DNA from: Thermaerobacter marianensis DSM 12885
Lineage (GTDB): Bacteria > Bacillota > Sulfobacillia > Thermaerobacterales > Thermaerobacteraceae
DNA length: 64,000 nucleotides
Direction: 5' to 3'
Assembly: GCF_000184705.1 (NCBI RefSeq)
Contig: NC_014831.1
Span: 806,001-870,000 of the forward strand
The notes under the pieces were generated by a model. That model did no database searches. It saw only the letters and a program-made list of their open reading frames with translations, and was not told the DNA's origin. Below, one piece after another: positions 42,452 to 51,405 of this stretch (position 1 is the first letter of the stretch; every line of letters begins with the position of its first letter). Made by a program: the position numbers and the translations under genes.

Positions 42452-45400
42452 GTGGACGATCTTCTCACCCGACCGGCCGGCACCGGCGCCCTGGCCCTGG
42501 CCCACCTGGCGCTGGTGGCCGCCGCCTTCTGGCGTACCCGCCGCCTGCTGCTCACCGGCTTTCACGTGTTCCTGGGCCTGGAGGCTCTAGCCTACGGCTT
42601 CCGCCCGCTGCTCAACATCCTGACGGGAGGCTACTTGCTCTACGGCTTCCCCGCGGACCTGGTCCCCGGCGGTGCGCCGGTCTCCTTCCTGCCCCCGGCG
42701 CCGGTCGAACCGGCCGCCTGGGCGGCCTACAACCGCGGCCTGGCCATGCAGCTGGCCTTCGCCGCCGCCGTGGTGGCGGCGTACGGGCTGGCCACGCGGA
42801 CCTTCCACCGCGGGGCCGGCCGCGCCGGCGGGGCCGGCGGGTGGGGTGGGGGCAGCGGGTCCGGCGGATGGGGTGGGAGCAGCGGGTCCGGCAGGTGCCA
42901 CGGGGCCCGTCGCTGCGGTGGATCGCAGGATGCACCGCACCCCGGCCGGCTCGCCCGCCACTGGCACACCGCCTGGCTCCTGTCCCTGCTCGCCGGGACG
43001 GCGGCCGTGGTGGTCATGCACATGCTCTCCGGCGGTGCCTGGCTACCCGGCCACCGGGGCGGGACCACCATCACCGCGGCGGTACCCTACGGGAAGATCC
43101 TCTTCCCCCTGGCGGTGATCCCCCTGGCAGCCAGCCTGCCGCTGGCGCGAGCCGCCGCCGCCGCGCGGGCCGCTACCCCTCCCACCGGCGGGCGCCGCTC
43201 CGCCATGGCCGGCAGTGCCCGGGCCACGGCAGCCGGTGCCCCATCGCCCGGAGGAGCCGGCCCCGGCCCCGGGGGCGCCACCGGCGATGCCCCTCCGGCG
43301 CAGGGAGGGCCTGGAGGGCCGGGAGAGCGGGGCGGGCGGGGCGGGCGGCGAGGACGGAAAGGGCGAAAAGGACGAAAAGGACGGAAAGGACGGGAGGGAC
43401 GGGAAGGACGGGGCGGGCGTGAAGGGCCGGGAGGCCGGTTTGACCCCCGCCCGGCGCGGGGGTTCCCCTGGGACATGGCAGCCCTGGCGGCCGGCAGCCT
43501 TTGGGCGGTGGCCCTGCTTCTGCTCCTGTACCAGCGCGGCTACCTGCTCACCGCCCTGGTGACCACGGCCTTCGTGGACGAGCGCCTCCGCCCCTGGACC
43601 TTCCGCCGCCTGGCCGTTCTGGTCGCCGGGCTTCTCGTCGTCCTGGCCGGTGCCCGACCCCTGGCGACGGCGGTGGCCGGGGTGGTGGAATGGGGCCGTC
43701 CTGCAGCGGCCGGCCTTGCCCGGCAGAATGGGACCGCGTCCGATTCCCGCCCCGGCCGGGCTCCCGGCCCCGCCCCCGGCACGGCCGCCGGCACAGCCGC
43801 CGGCACGGCCGCCGCGGAAGGCCGGGCTGCGACCCCTGACACGCCGGTCCCCGCCTGCGCCCGGCCATGGGCCGCGCCGCCCGCCCTCGCCTCTCCGCCG
43901 CTGTCCCCTTCCAACGCCGGCAAGCCCCCTGCGCGTCCCGACGCCAGTCCGCCCCGCACCGATTTCCCCGGCAGCCCGTATGCGGCGTCACCGGTTGCCC
44001 TGGCCGCCACCCACCCCGCCGCGGTACCCGGTCCCTGGGCGGTCCCCGGGGCCGGGATCGGTGCCGGCCACTTGGCCGGCTTTGCGCCCCTCCATCAGCC
44101 CCTCGAGACCCTCCACCAGCCCCTCGATGAGCCCGTCGTCCAGGCCCTTTGGCAGGCCCTTTTGCAGCCCCTCATGCAGCCGGTCTTGCAGCCGGTCTTG
44201 CAGCCCCTCCGGTCGACCCTTCACTTCTTTGCTCGGACCCCCAGCTTCGACGGACCCGACGTCTGGGTGCTGGCCCAGGGCTTCAGCACCCGGCACGGGG
44301 AACTGAGGGGCCGGACCGTGGCCGCCATCCCGGCCCGCATCCTCACCCCTGCCGCCCGCGGCGAGCGCTGCCGGCTGACGGCGGCCGACGTGCTCAACAC
44401 CTACCGCTGGCGCCAGTTCTACTGGCAGACCGGCTTCGGCTTCAACGTCGCCCTGGCCCAGGAGGTCTACCTGAACTTCGGGCCGGAGGCGCTGCCCGCG
44501 GCGGGCGCCCTGGCAGGGCTGCTGGCCGCCGCGGGGGACCGGTTCATCACCCTGCGGCACCGGCGTCCGTTCCCGCATCCGGCGCTGCCCTCGCCCTTCC
44601 AGATCTACGCCGCCTGCGCGGTGCTGGCCGCCGCGGCCTTCACCAAGGAACCCGCCGCCACCCTGCAGTGGACCGCGGCCTACCTGCTGGTGGGGGCCGC
44701 CATCGAGGCCGGCGGCCGGCTCGTCGTCCGGCTTGGCTCCCGATTCTTCGGCGGGGATCCTGGCGATGGGGGCGGCACCGGCCGCCGGATCGCCGACGCC
44801 GGGCCTCGCCTCGTGGTCCGCCCCGTGACGGCCGATCCGGCCGGTGCCACCGCCGCCCGCCGGACGGGAGTTCCACCAACTCTCTTTCTGCGGGTGGACG
44901 TGCGCAACGTGGCCACCGGTGCCACTGCCCACCGCCGGACGGGGGCACGGACGGGGGCTTCACCGACCTCCCTCCGGCCTGCCTCGACCCGGACGCAAGA
45001 TGCGCAGTCCGCCTGCCCGCCGGTTGCCCCAGCCCGGATGCCGGCGCCGGAGCCGGCCCGCCCGCTGGCCAGTTCCGCTTCCTGCGGCCCCGTGCGGGTG
45101 GTGATCTGCCGCTCCAACCCCGTCGACCCCGACCCCCGGGTGGAGCGAGTGGCCCGCACCCTGGCCCGGGCGGGCTATGAGGTCACGGTGGTGGGGTGGA
45201 ACCGGTCCGTTTACGGCCGCGGCCTGCGCCACCTTCCCGCCTGGCTGAGCTGGCAGGTCCGCCTCCTGGGCTGGCTCCTCCGCCACCGCCGCCAGATCGA
45301 CGTGGTCCACGCCTGCGACTTCGACACCCTGCTCCCGGCCCTGATGGTCAAGGCGGTGGACCGGCTGGCCCGCTGCCTGCCGTGCCCGCGGATCCGCCGG

Positions 45401-47572
45401 GCGCCGGATCGACCCACCGGTCGGCTGCCGCACCGTTCGCCCGGCCACTCCGCCGCCCCCAAGGCCGTGATCTACGACATCTTCGACTGGTACGCCGACA
45501 CCGTGGCCGGGCTGCCCGGCCCCGCCCGCCGCCTCCTGGCCGCCCTGGACCGGCTCCTGCTCACCCGGGCCGACGCCGTGATCCTGGCGGACGAACGCCG
45601 CCTGCCCCAGCTGGGCGCCGCCCGCCCCCGCCGCCTGGCGGTGATCTACAACAGCCCGGACTGGGAGGGGGAGTACCAGGAGCAGCCGGAGGGGATGAGG
45701 CAGAGGACCACGCCATCCCTGGACCGGTCCTCATCCCACCGAGCTCACCAGGGGAAGACGCCGGAGGGCGAGCGGCCGGGGGAGAGCCGGTACGAGAGGC
45801 CGGGCCCGACTCCGCGGCACGGCAAGGACCAAGCGCCAGGGCCACGGGACGAAGCAGGGGCGGGGTGCCGGGATTGGACCCAGGGTCGGGCACAGAGGGC
45901 AAGGCCCACTCCGCACCGGGCCGCCGCGGGCAGGCCCGCCCTGCGCCTTGCCTACGTGGGCACCCTCCAGCCCGGCCGGGGCCTGCAGGAACTGCTGGCC
46001 GTCCTGGCCCGCCACCCCGAATGGCACCTGGACCTGGCCGGCTTCGGTCCGGAAGAACCGGCCCTCCGCCGGGCGGCGGAGGGCCTACCCAACGTGCGGT
46101 TTCACGGGCGGGTCTCCCACGCGGGCTGCCGGGAGCTTTACGCCCGGGCCGACGTGATCCCCGCCCTCTACGATCCCGCCATCCCCAACCACCGCTACGC
46201 CAGCCCCAGCAAGGTCTTCGAGGCCATGGCCCTGGGGAAGCCGGTGATCGTGGCCCGGGGGACGGGCATCGACCGCCGCGTCCGGCGCCACCGGCTGGGG
46301 TGGGTGGTGCCCTACGGGAGCGTCGAGGCGCTGGAGGCCGCCCTGACCGAGGCAGCGGGGTGGACCGCGGAGCGGCGCCGGGCCTTCTCGCGCCGCGCCT
46401 GGCGGCTGTACCGCCGTCGCTGGGGCTGGCCCCGGATGGAGCGGCGCCTGCTTCGGCTGTATCGCGAGGTGGTGGCGGCCCACGAGGAAGAGGTGCACCG
46501 GCCGCCCGAACCCTTCAATCCAAATGCATGGGGTTGCACCAGTGGACAGGATAGTACCGAACCCGGGGGCTGCGAACCCGCGAACCCTTGGGCCTACGAA
46601 CCCGCGGAACCCGGCGGCTACGAACCCCCGGGCTCCGTGTCCAGGCCCAACGCCGGCCTAGGCCACCCGTTCGTCAACGTTGCCCCGAATCCAAGCGCCC
46701 GACCCAAAGGGTCCAGCAACCCGCCACCGGATTCCCCGCCGCTGGTTTCCCGGTCACCCGAGCGCCGTCTTCCGGCTCCCCGAACCTCCACCCGCGTTCC
46801 CCGGGTCCTCATCGGCCGCCACGTCTCGCCGGCCGTCCGCCGCCACGTCCTGCTGTGGGCGCTGGGCAACGGCATGGCCGTCGACCTGATCCCCGACCCC
46901 TACGAGGTGCTCCTGGCCGGCGCCCGCTGGGGCCAGCTGGACGACATGCCCCTGCTCCAGGTGGGGCCCCTGGCGCCGCCTCCCGCCGCCCGCCTGGTGA
47001 AACGCATCCTGGACGTGGTGGGGAGCCTGGTGCTGCTGATCCTCTTCGCCTGGGCCTTCGCCCTGATCCCCCTGCTGATCTGGCTGGACGACCGCGGCCC
47101 CGTCCTCTACCGCCAGCAGCGCCTGGGCCTCCACGGCCGCCCCTTCACCATCCTGAAGTTCCGGACCATGGTGGTCGACGCGGAACGCACCACCGGACCC
47201 GTCTGGGCCCGGCAGGACGACCCAAGGGTGACGCGAATTGGACGACTATTGCGGGCCACGCATCTCGACGAATTGCCCCAATTGGTCAATGTGCTGCGGG
47301 GCGAGATGAGCCTGGTGGGCCCCCGGCCCGAGCGCCCGGAGCTGGCGGCCCGGTTCTCCCTGGACGAACCGGCCTTCCGGCTCCGGGAGGCCATCAAGCC
47401 GGGGCTCACCGGCCTGGCCCAGATTCGGGGGCGGTACCACACCGAACCAGGCGTCAAACTGGTCTGGGACCTTCGATATGCGCGATACGCGGCAGGACCG
47501 ATGGGGGACTTTCGCATCCTCGTGGCTAGCGTTTTCCGCCCCGTGCTATCCGATTCCAACAGGTTGCGTTAG
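42452..47572 (+). CDS. Triple fusion: polymerase-like membrane region, GT4 glycosyltransferase, polyprenyl-phosphate sugar transferase
   Basis: One uninterrupted 1706-codon frame, GTG start behind AAGGAGGA. Residues 1-~870: about ten hydrophobic helices separated by long Gly/Pro/Arg linkers, with YRWRQFYWQTGFGFNVALAQE; the layout resembles an O-antigen/exopolysaccharide polymerase. Residues ~881-1350: a GT4 enzyme (VVICRSNPVDPDPRVERVA, KAVIYDIFDWYADTV, LRLAYVGTLQPGRGLQELL, YASPSKVFEAMALGKPVIV). Residues ~1515-1706: a bacterial sugar transferase (VKRILDVVGSLVLLILF, ILKFRTMVVDAE, ATHLDELPQLVNVLRGEMSLVGPRPERPE, PGLTGLAQIRGRY) that loads the first sugar phosphate on undecaprenyl phosphate. Normally these are three genes. 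In-frame tandem repeats lie in the linkers. Confidence 0.85.
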   Translation: MDDLLTRPAGTGALALAHLALVAAAFWRTRRLLLTGFHVFLGLEALAYGFRPLLNILTGGYLLYGFPADLVPGGAPVSFLPPAPVEPAAWAAYNRGLAMQLAFAAAVVAAYGLATRTFHRGAGRAGGAGGWGGGSGSGGWGGSSGSGRCHGARRCGGSQDAPHPGRLARHWHTAWLLSLLAGTAAVVVMHMLSGGAWLPGHRGGTTITAAVPYGKILFPLAVIPLAASLPLARAAAAARAATPPTGGRRSAMAGSARATAAGAPSPGGAGPGPGGATGDAPPAQGGPGGPGERGGRGGRRGRKGRKGRKGRKGREGREGRGGREGPGGRFDPRPARGFPWDMAALAAGSLWAVALLLLLYQRGYLLTALVTTAFVDERLRPWTFRRLAVLVAGLLVVLAGARPLATAVAGVVEWGRPAAAGLARQNGTASDSRPGRAPGPAPGTAAGTAAGTAAAEGRAATPDTPVPACARPWAAPPALASPPLSPSNAGKPPARPDASPPRTDFPGSPYAASPVALAATHPAAVPGPWAVPGAGIGAGHLAGFAPLHQPLETLHQPLDEPVVQALWQALLQPLMQPVLQPVLQPLRSTLHFFARTPSFDGPDVWVLAQGFSTRHGELRGRTVAAIPARILTPAARGERCRLTAADVLNTYRWRQFYWQTGFGFNVALAQEVYLNFGPEALPAAGALAGLLAAAGDRFITLRHRRPFPHPALPSPFQIYAACAVLAAAAFTKEPAATLQWTAAYLLVGAAIEAGGRLVVRLGSRFFGGDPGDGGGTGRRIADAGPRLVVRPVTADPAGATAARRTGVPPTLFLRVDVRNVATGATAHRRTGARTGASPTSLRPASTRTQDAQSACPPVAPARMPAPEPARPLASSASCGPVRVVICRSNPVDPDPRVERVARTLARAGYEVTVVGWNRSVYGRGLRHLPAWLSWQVRLLGWLLRHRRQIDVVHACDFDTLLPALMVKAVDRLARCLPCPRIRRAPDRPTGRLPHRSPGHSAAPKAVIYDIFDWYADTVAGLPGPARRLLAALDRLLLTRADAVILADERRLPQLGAARPRRLAVIYNSPDWEGEYQEQPEGMRQRTTPSLDRSSSHRAHQGKTPEGERPGESRYERPGPTPRHGKDQAPGPRDEAGAGCRDWTQGRAQRARPTPHRAAAGRPALRLAYVGTLQPGRGLQELLAVLARHPEWHLDLAGFGPEEPALRRAAEGLPNVRFHGRVSHAGCRELYARADVIPALYDPAIPNHRYASPSKVFEAMALGKPVIVARGTGIDRRVRRHRLGWVVPYGSVEALEAALTEAAGWTAERRRAFSRRAWRLYRRRWGWPRMERRLLRLYREVVAAHEEEVHRPPEPFNPNAWGCTSGQDSTEPGGCEPANPWAYEPAEPGGYEPPGSVSRPNAGLGHPFVNVAPNPSARPKGSSNPPPDSPPLVSRSPERRLPAPRTSTRVPRVLIGRHVSPAVRRHVLLWALGNGMAVDLIPDPYEVLLAGARWGQLDDMPLLQVGPLAPPPAARLVKRILDVVGSLVLLILFAWAFALIPLLIWLDDRGPVLYRQQRLGLHGRPFTILKFRTMVVDAERTTGPVWARQDDPRVTRIGRLLRATHLDELPQLVNVLRGEMSLVGPRPERPELAARFSLDEPAFRLREAIKPGLTGLAQIRGRYHTEPGVKLVWDLRYARYAAGPMGDFRILVASVFRPVLSDSNRLR
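42840..42893 (+). repeat. 27-base tandem duplication, coding
   Basis: Two near-identical 27-base units in frame, encoding GGWGGGSGS then GGWGGSSGS, in the first linker of the fusion protein. Confidence 0.65.
43349..43420 (+). repeat. 9-base tandem repeats encoding a collagen-like G-R-K run
   Basis: About seven near-copies of GGACGGAAA encode GRKGRKGRKGRKGREGREGR, a Gly-x-y run in a loop of the N-terminal membrane region of the fusion protein (residues about 299-322). Copy changes stay in frame. Confidence 0.7.
44178..44214 (+). repeat. 12-base tandem repeats encoding Q-P-V-L
   Basis: Repeats of CAGCCGGTCTTG encode LMQPVLQPVLQPL, within a longer Leu/Gln/Pro stretch (HQPLETLHQPLDEP) of the fusion protein. 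Confidence 0.6.
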
Positions 47573-47974
47573 TGCCGATATATCCCGGAGCCATCGTGAA
47601 CGTCCCGGTTCGACCGAAGGAGTGGGGGCCCGGACCGACCGCCGGATCGGCCTGGCTTTCAGACGGGGTTCCGGCTGGCGATGGTGCCGTCACGTGGTGG
47701 ACCAGACAGGCACGGAGCAGCCGGCTGTTGGAGCTTAAGGCCAACGGGTCGAGAGGTGGTTGCTGCAGTTGGTGTTGTATATAGTCATCGCGTCCTGCGG
47801 AGGCCTGGCAGTTCAGCCACATCTTTGCCGACCAAAGGGTGTGATCCCTTCGGACACGACCGGTCCCTATTGCTGAACGCTACTCGTCGACCCGTTCCAA
47901 TGCACCAAATAACCTCATATGTCAAGTGGGTCACCGCTGGTCGCGCTCGATTGCAATCGTAAGGAGGGTCTTTG
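47573..47974. other. 402-base spacer, no gene seen
   Basis: Less GC-rich than its neighbours, with several short frames but none with a ribosome site and a recognisable product. A small inverted repeat (AAGGG and CCCTT, near 47835-47851) and a TATATA (47778-47783) are present; no matching -35 box is evident. It marks the break between the polysaccharide genes and the hydrolase. Confidence 0.4.
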
Positions 47975-49681
47975 TTGGCCTGGCTCGGCGACACCCCTAC
48001 CCCTGGTGATCCGGGTTCGGCGGCGGGTGTTTATAACGTCCGCTACGAGTTCAACGTCCGCGTCCCCATGCGGGACGGGATCACCCTTTCGGCGGACATC
48101 TACCGGCCCGACGCCCCGGGCCGCTTCCCCGTGGTCCTGGCCCGGACGCCCTATGGCAAGAACACTCAGCGGGCCTGGCATTACGGGAACTTCTTCGCCC
48201 GGCATGGCTACGTGTTCGTCTGGATGGACGTGCGGGGGCGGGGGGACTCGGAAGGGGAGTTCGTCCCCTACCGCAACGACGCCAAGGACGGCTACGACGC
48301 CATCGAGTGGCTGGCCCGGCAGCCCTGGTCCACGGGCGATGTGGCCACCTGGGGCGGGTCCTATCTCGGGCGCATCCAGTGGCTCACCGCCCTGGAGAAG
48401 CCGCCGCACCTCAAGGCCATGATCGTCCACGTGACGCCCTCCGACCCCTACGTGGAGTGGCCCACGGGCACGCCCGGGCCCATGCACGTCTGCTGGAACC
48501 GCATGACCGACGGCCGGGTTCTTCAGTACGTGGACAAGATCGACTGGATGAAGGTCTACGAGCACCTGCCCCTTGTGACCATGGACGAGGCGGCGGGGTT
48601 CGTCAGCCGCCACTGGCGGGAGGACTGCGCCCACCCCACCCTGGACGAGTGGTGGGAGCCCTTGCGCTACCAGCACCGGTTCCACGAGATCGACCTGCCG
48701 GTGCTGCACGTCTCGGGCTGGTACGACGACGAGCAGATCGGCACGCCCCTGAACTTCGCCGGTATGGTGCGCCACGCCCCCAGCGAGCGGGCCCGCCGCG
48801 GCCAGAAGCTGATCATGGGGCCCTGGGGGCACCGGGTGAACGAGAGCCGCAAGCTGGGGGAGGTGGACTTCGGGCCCGAGGCGGTGATCGACCTGGACGG
48901 GTACGAGGTCCGGTGGCTGGACTACTGGCTCAAGGGGATCGACAACGGCATCGGCGATGAGCCGCCGGTGCGCCTGTTCATCATGGGGGCCAACCGCTGG
49001 CGGGACGAGCACGAGTGGCCCCTGGCCCGCACCCGGTGGACCAAGTTCTACCTGCACAGCGGCGGCCGGGCCAACAGCCGCTTCGGCGACGGGGTGCTCT
49101 CCACCGAGCCGCCGGCCACCGACGAGCCGCCGGACGTGTACCTCTATGACCCGGCCCGGCCGGTGCCCTTCATCACCGACCCGCTCTCCAGCCAGATCGG
49201 CGGCCCCGACGACTACGCCGCCATCGAGACCCGGGGCGATGTGCTGGTCTACTCGACACCGCCCCTGGACCGGGACGTGGAGGTCACGGGGCCGGTGAAG
49301 CTGGTGCTGTATGCGTCGTCGTCGGCGGTGGACACCGACTTCATGGCCAAGCTGGTGGAGGTGCACCCCAATGGCTTCTGCCAGCGGCTCTGCGACGGCA
49401 TGGTCCGGGCGCGGTTCCGGGAGGGGATGCACAAGGAGGTCCTGATGGAACCGGGCAAGGTGTACCGGTTCGAGATCGACCTGTGGAACACGGCCCAGGT
49501 GTTCAAGCGCGGGCACCGGATTCGGCTTGAGATCGCCTCCAGCGCCTTCCCCAAGTACGACCGCAACCTGAACACCGGCGAGCCCCTGGCCACCTCCACG
49601 CGCATGGTGGTGGCGGAGAACCGGGTGTGGCACACGCCGGCGTGGCCGTCGCACCTGATCCTGCCGGTCATTCCCGAGTAG
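47975..49681 (+). CDS. CocE/NonD family hydrolase (S15-like)
   Basis: A 568-residue alpha/beta hydrolase of the CocE/X-Pro dipeptidyl-peptidase family. The N-terminal domain has VRVPMRDGITLSADIYRPD, VVLARTPYGK, VFVWMDVRGRGDSEGEF and the nucleophile elbow TWGGSYLGRIQW. The acid/base region has HVSGWYDDEQIGT and LIMGPWGHRVNE. The C-terminal jelly-roll has FITDPLSSQIGG, VLVYSTPPLDRDVEVTGPVKLVLYASSSAVDTDFMAKL and VFKRGHRIRLEIASSAFPKYDRNLNTG. It hydrolyses acyl esters or amides; the substrate is unknown. No signal peptide. Two adjacent TTG codons follow AAGGAGGG; the second, at 47975, has the better spacing. Confidence 0.88.
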   Translation: MAWLGDTPTPGDPGSAAGVYNVRYEFNVRVPMRDGITLSADIYRPDAPGRFPVVLARTPYGKNTQRAWHYGNFFARHGYVFVWMDVRGRGDSEGEFVPYRNDAKDGYDAIEWLARQPWSTGDVATWGGSYLGRIQWLTALEKPPHLKAMIVHVTPSDPYVEWPTGTPGPMHVCWNRMTDGRVLQYVDKIDWMKVYEHLPLVTMDEAAGFVSRHWREDCAHPTLDEWWEPLRYQHRFHEIDLPVLHVSGWYDDEQIGTPLNFAGMVRHAPSERARRGQKLIMGPWGHRVNESRKLGEVDFGPEAVIDLDGYEVRWLDYWLKGIDNGIGDEPPVRLFIMGANRWRDEHEWPLARTRWTKFYLHSGGRANSRFGDGVLSTEPPATDEPPDVYLYDPARPVPFITDPLSSQIGGPDDYAAIETRGDVLVYSTPPLDRDVEVTGPVKLVLYASSSAVDTDFMAKLVEVHPNGFCQRLCDGMVRARFREGMHKEVLMEPGKVYRFEIDLWNTAQVFKRGHRIRLEIASSAFPKYDRNLNTGEPLATSTRMVVAENRVWHTPAWPSHLILPVIPE

Positions 49682-49830
49682 GCCTGGGCGGGGATCGCGA
49701 TGCGGAGGGAGGAACCGGGGCGAGGGAGCGGGCGCGGCCCGGAGGCAGTGGCCCGGTGCGCGGGGGCCGGATGCGGGGCTTCAACGCCGGCCCGGTGGTC
49801 GTGAGCGGCGGGAGCCGTGAGAGCGTGGGA

Positions 49831-49863
49831 GCCCGTGGCGTGCTGTGCCACGGGCCTCTTTCG
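49831..49863 (+). terminator. Terminator after the CocE-type hydrolase
   Basis: Perfect 9-base arms GCCCGTGGC (49831-49839) and GCCACGGGC (49847-49855) with a 7-base loop, followed by CTCTTTCG. It lies 150 bases after the hydrolase stop, before the ROK regulator's control region. Confidence 0.75.
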
Positions 49864-49960
49864 TCACCGGATCCGATCTTGCCGCCCGGCACCTTCCATG
49901 GGCCTGCCGGCGCCTTCCGAAAGGAACCGGCTGCGGGGGCGCGAATTTTATCGCCACATT

Positions 49961-49984
49961 GTTTTTTAACTAACAAAAGTTAAC
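49961..49984. promoter_or_regulatory. Probable ROK-family operator
   Basis: An inverted repeat with arms TTAACT (49966-49971) and AGTTAA (49978-49983) around AACAAA, preceded by a T6 run. XylR/NagC-type repressors bind AT-rich boxes of the TTTnTTAACnAACAAA kind. It lies about 110 bases before the ROK gene, as for autoregulation and control of the transport operon. Confidence 0.6.
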
Positions 49985-50094
49985 CGATGTGAACCGATGC
50001 CTGCCGGCCTGCCGGATCCGGGTTCCTCCCCGATGTTGCCCCGGTTCCGCGTCGGTTCCGGCTCGGGTGGGGAGCCCGGGCGGGCCGGTTCGTC

Positions 50095-51333
50095 GTGAAG
50101 AGGGTGCGGGTCGTGGCGGCGATGGCGGCAGGGCGGCCGGGGCCTTCCCGGCGGGGCCACCGGTGGGCGATTCTCAACCTCCTGAGGCAGTACGGCCCCT
50201 TGTCCCGCAAGGACCTGGCGGCGCACACCGGCCTCAGCCAGCCGCGGGTGTCGGCCCTGGTCAAGGAGCTCTTCGAGGAGGGGCTGGTGCGGGAGATCGG
50301 GCCGGGAGCGTCGTCGGGAGGGCGCCGGCCGGTCCTGCTGGACCTCAATGCCGCGGCCTACCACGTGCTCGGGGCGATGGTGGAGAGTCACCGCTGCGAC
50401 TTCGTGGTGGCGGATCTGAGCGGGCGCACGGTGAGCACCTCCACCGTGGCCCTGGACCTGCCCGGCGATCCGGCGGCCGCGTCCGGCGACGCCGCCCTGG
50501 ATCGCCTGGCGGAGGCCTTGAGGGGGGTGATGGACCGCTCCGGTCTCGCGCCGGACCGCTTGCTGGGTATCGGGGTGGGCGTGCCCGGGATCGTCCAGCC
50601 GGAGACGGGCCGGGTGCGCCGTGCGCCGGGCGTCGGGTGGTGGCAGGACGCCGCCGTCCGGGCCGGGCTGGAGGAGCGGCTGGGCGTTCCCGTCGTGGTG
50701 GAGAACGACGTGAACCTCATGGCCCTGGGCGAACTCGCCCAGGGGGCCGGGCAAGGGGCCCGGTGCCTGGTGCTGGTCTACGTGGGCACCGGCATCGGGG
50801 CCGGCATCGTGGTGGACGGGCGCCTGTTCCGCGGCGCCGCCAGCGCCGCCGGCGAGATCGGTTACCTGCCCCTGGGGCCGGCGGCGGGTGCCGCCGGGGG
50901 TCGGCCGGGCTTCGGGGTCTTCGAGCAGCAGTTCTCGGCCCGGGCGGTGGCCCGCTACCTGGCCGAGCAGGGCCTGCCCCACCAACCCCGGCCGGTGGCC
51001 GCCTTGGTCCGGCTCGCCCGCCGGCGCGCCGAGCTCAGGCCCTACCTCGAGCAGCTGATCCGGCACTGGGCCTACGGGGTCGCGAGCCTGGTTGCGGTCC
51101 TGGACCCCGACCGGGTGCTTCTGGCGGGGGATGCGGCCGACATCGGGGCGGAGGGACTGGAACAGATCCGTGGCGTTCTCGGCCGGTTGCTCCCCGAGGT
51201 GCCCGCCGTGCGGTTCGCCGCCCTGGGCGACCGGGCGGGCCTGGTGGGAGCGGTGTACCGGGTCTTGAGCGACGAGGCCGGCTTGACCGGCCCCGCAGCC
51301 CGCGGCGGGCGGTCGCCGCGGGCCAGCACGTGA
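50095..51333 (+). CDS. ROK family transcriptional regulator (NagC/XylR type)
   Basis: A 412-residue regulator. The N-terminal winged helix (HRWAILNLLRQYGPLSRKDLAAHTGLSQPRVSALVKELFEEGLV) is followed by a ROK sugar-kinase-like domain (LGIGVGVPGIVQPETG, VVVENDVNLMALGE, LVLVYVGTGIGAGIVVDGRLFRGAASAAGEIGYLPLG). The Cys-rich zinc site that normally follows this segment (C-x-C-G-x-x-G-C-x-E) is absent; the region reads AAGAAGGRPGFGVFEQQ. A sugar ligand is therefore uncertain, and the transport operon it precedes does not look like a sugar system. GTG start. It probably represses the downstream importer. Confidence 0.87.
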   Translation: MKRVRVVAAMAAGRPGPSRRGHRWAILNLLRQYGPLSRKDLAAHTGLSQPRVSALVKELFEEGLVREIGPGASSGGRRPVLLDLNAAAYHVLGAMVESHRCDFVVADLSGRTVSTSTVALDLPGDPAAASGDAALDRLAEALRGVMDRSGLAPDRLLGIGVGVPGIVQPETGRVRRAPGVGWWQDAAVRAGLEERLGVPVVVENDVNLMALGELAQGAGQGARCLVLVYVGTGIGAGIVVDGRLFRGAASAAGEIGYLPLGPAAGAAGGRPGFGVFEQQFSARAVARYLAEQGLPHQPRPVAALVRLARRRAELRPYLEQLIRHWAYGVASLVAVLDPDRVLLAGDAADIGAEGLEQIRGVLGRLLPEVPAVRFAALGDRAGLVGAVYRVLSDEAGLTGPAARGGRSPRAST

Positions 51334-51405
51334 CAAGGTTCATCAAGGCGGAAGGTGGCCTGCGGATCGTTCACGGCTGCCTGTCGACCGAAGGGGGAAG
51401 ACGCT

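Larger units (their letters stand above)
49682..50094. other. 413-base spacer with terminator and ROK operator
   Basis: Holds the terminator at 49831 and a marked AT-rich island at 49944-49985 with an inverted repeat, followed by about 100 bases of ordinary GC-rich leader. No gene was seen. Confidence 0.5.

Noticed and set aside
43349-43420. Short regular repeats as a CRISPR array
   Set aside because: The units are 9 bases with no spacers, lie inside a reading frame and encode a Gly-Arg-Lys run.
42452-47572. Three adjacent genes with read-through rather than one fusion
   Set aside because: No in-frame stop interrupts the 1706 codons, and no ribosome site with a start was seen at the domain borders near 45090 and 46995. 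Internal starts still cannot be excluded from sequence alone.
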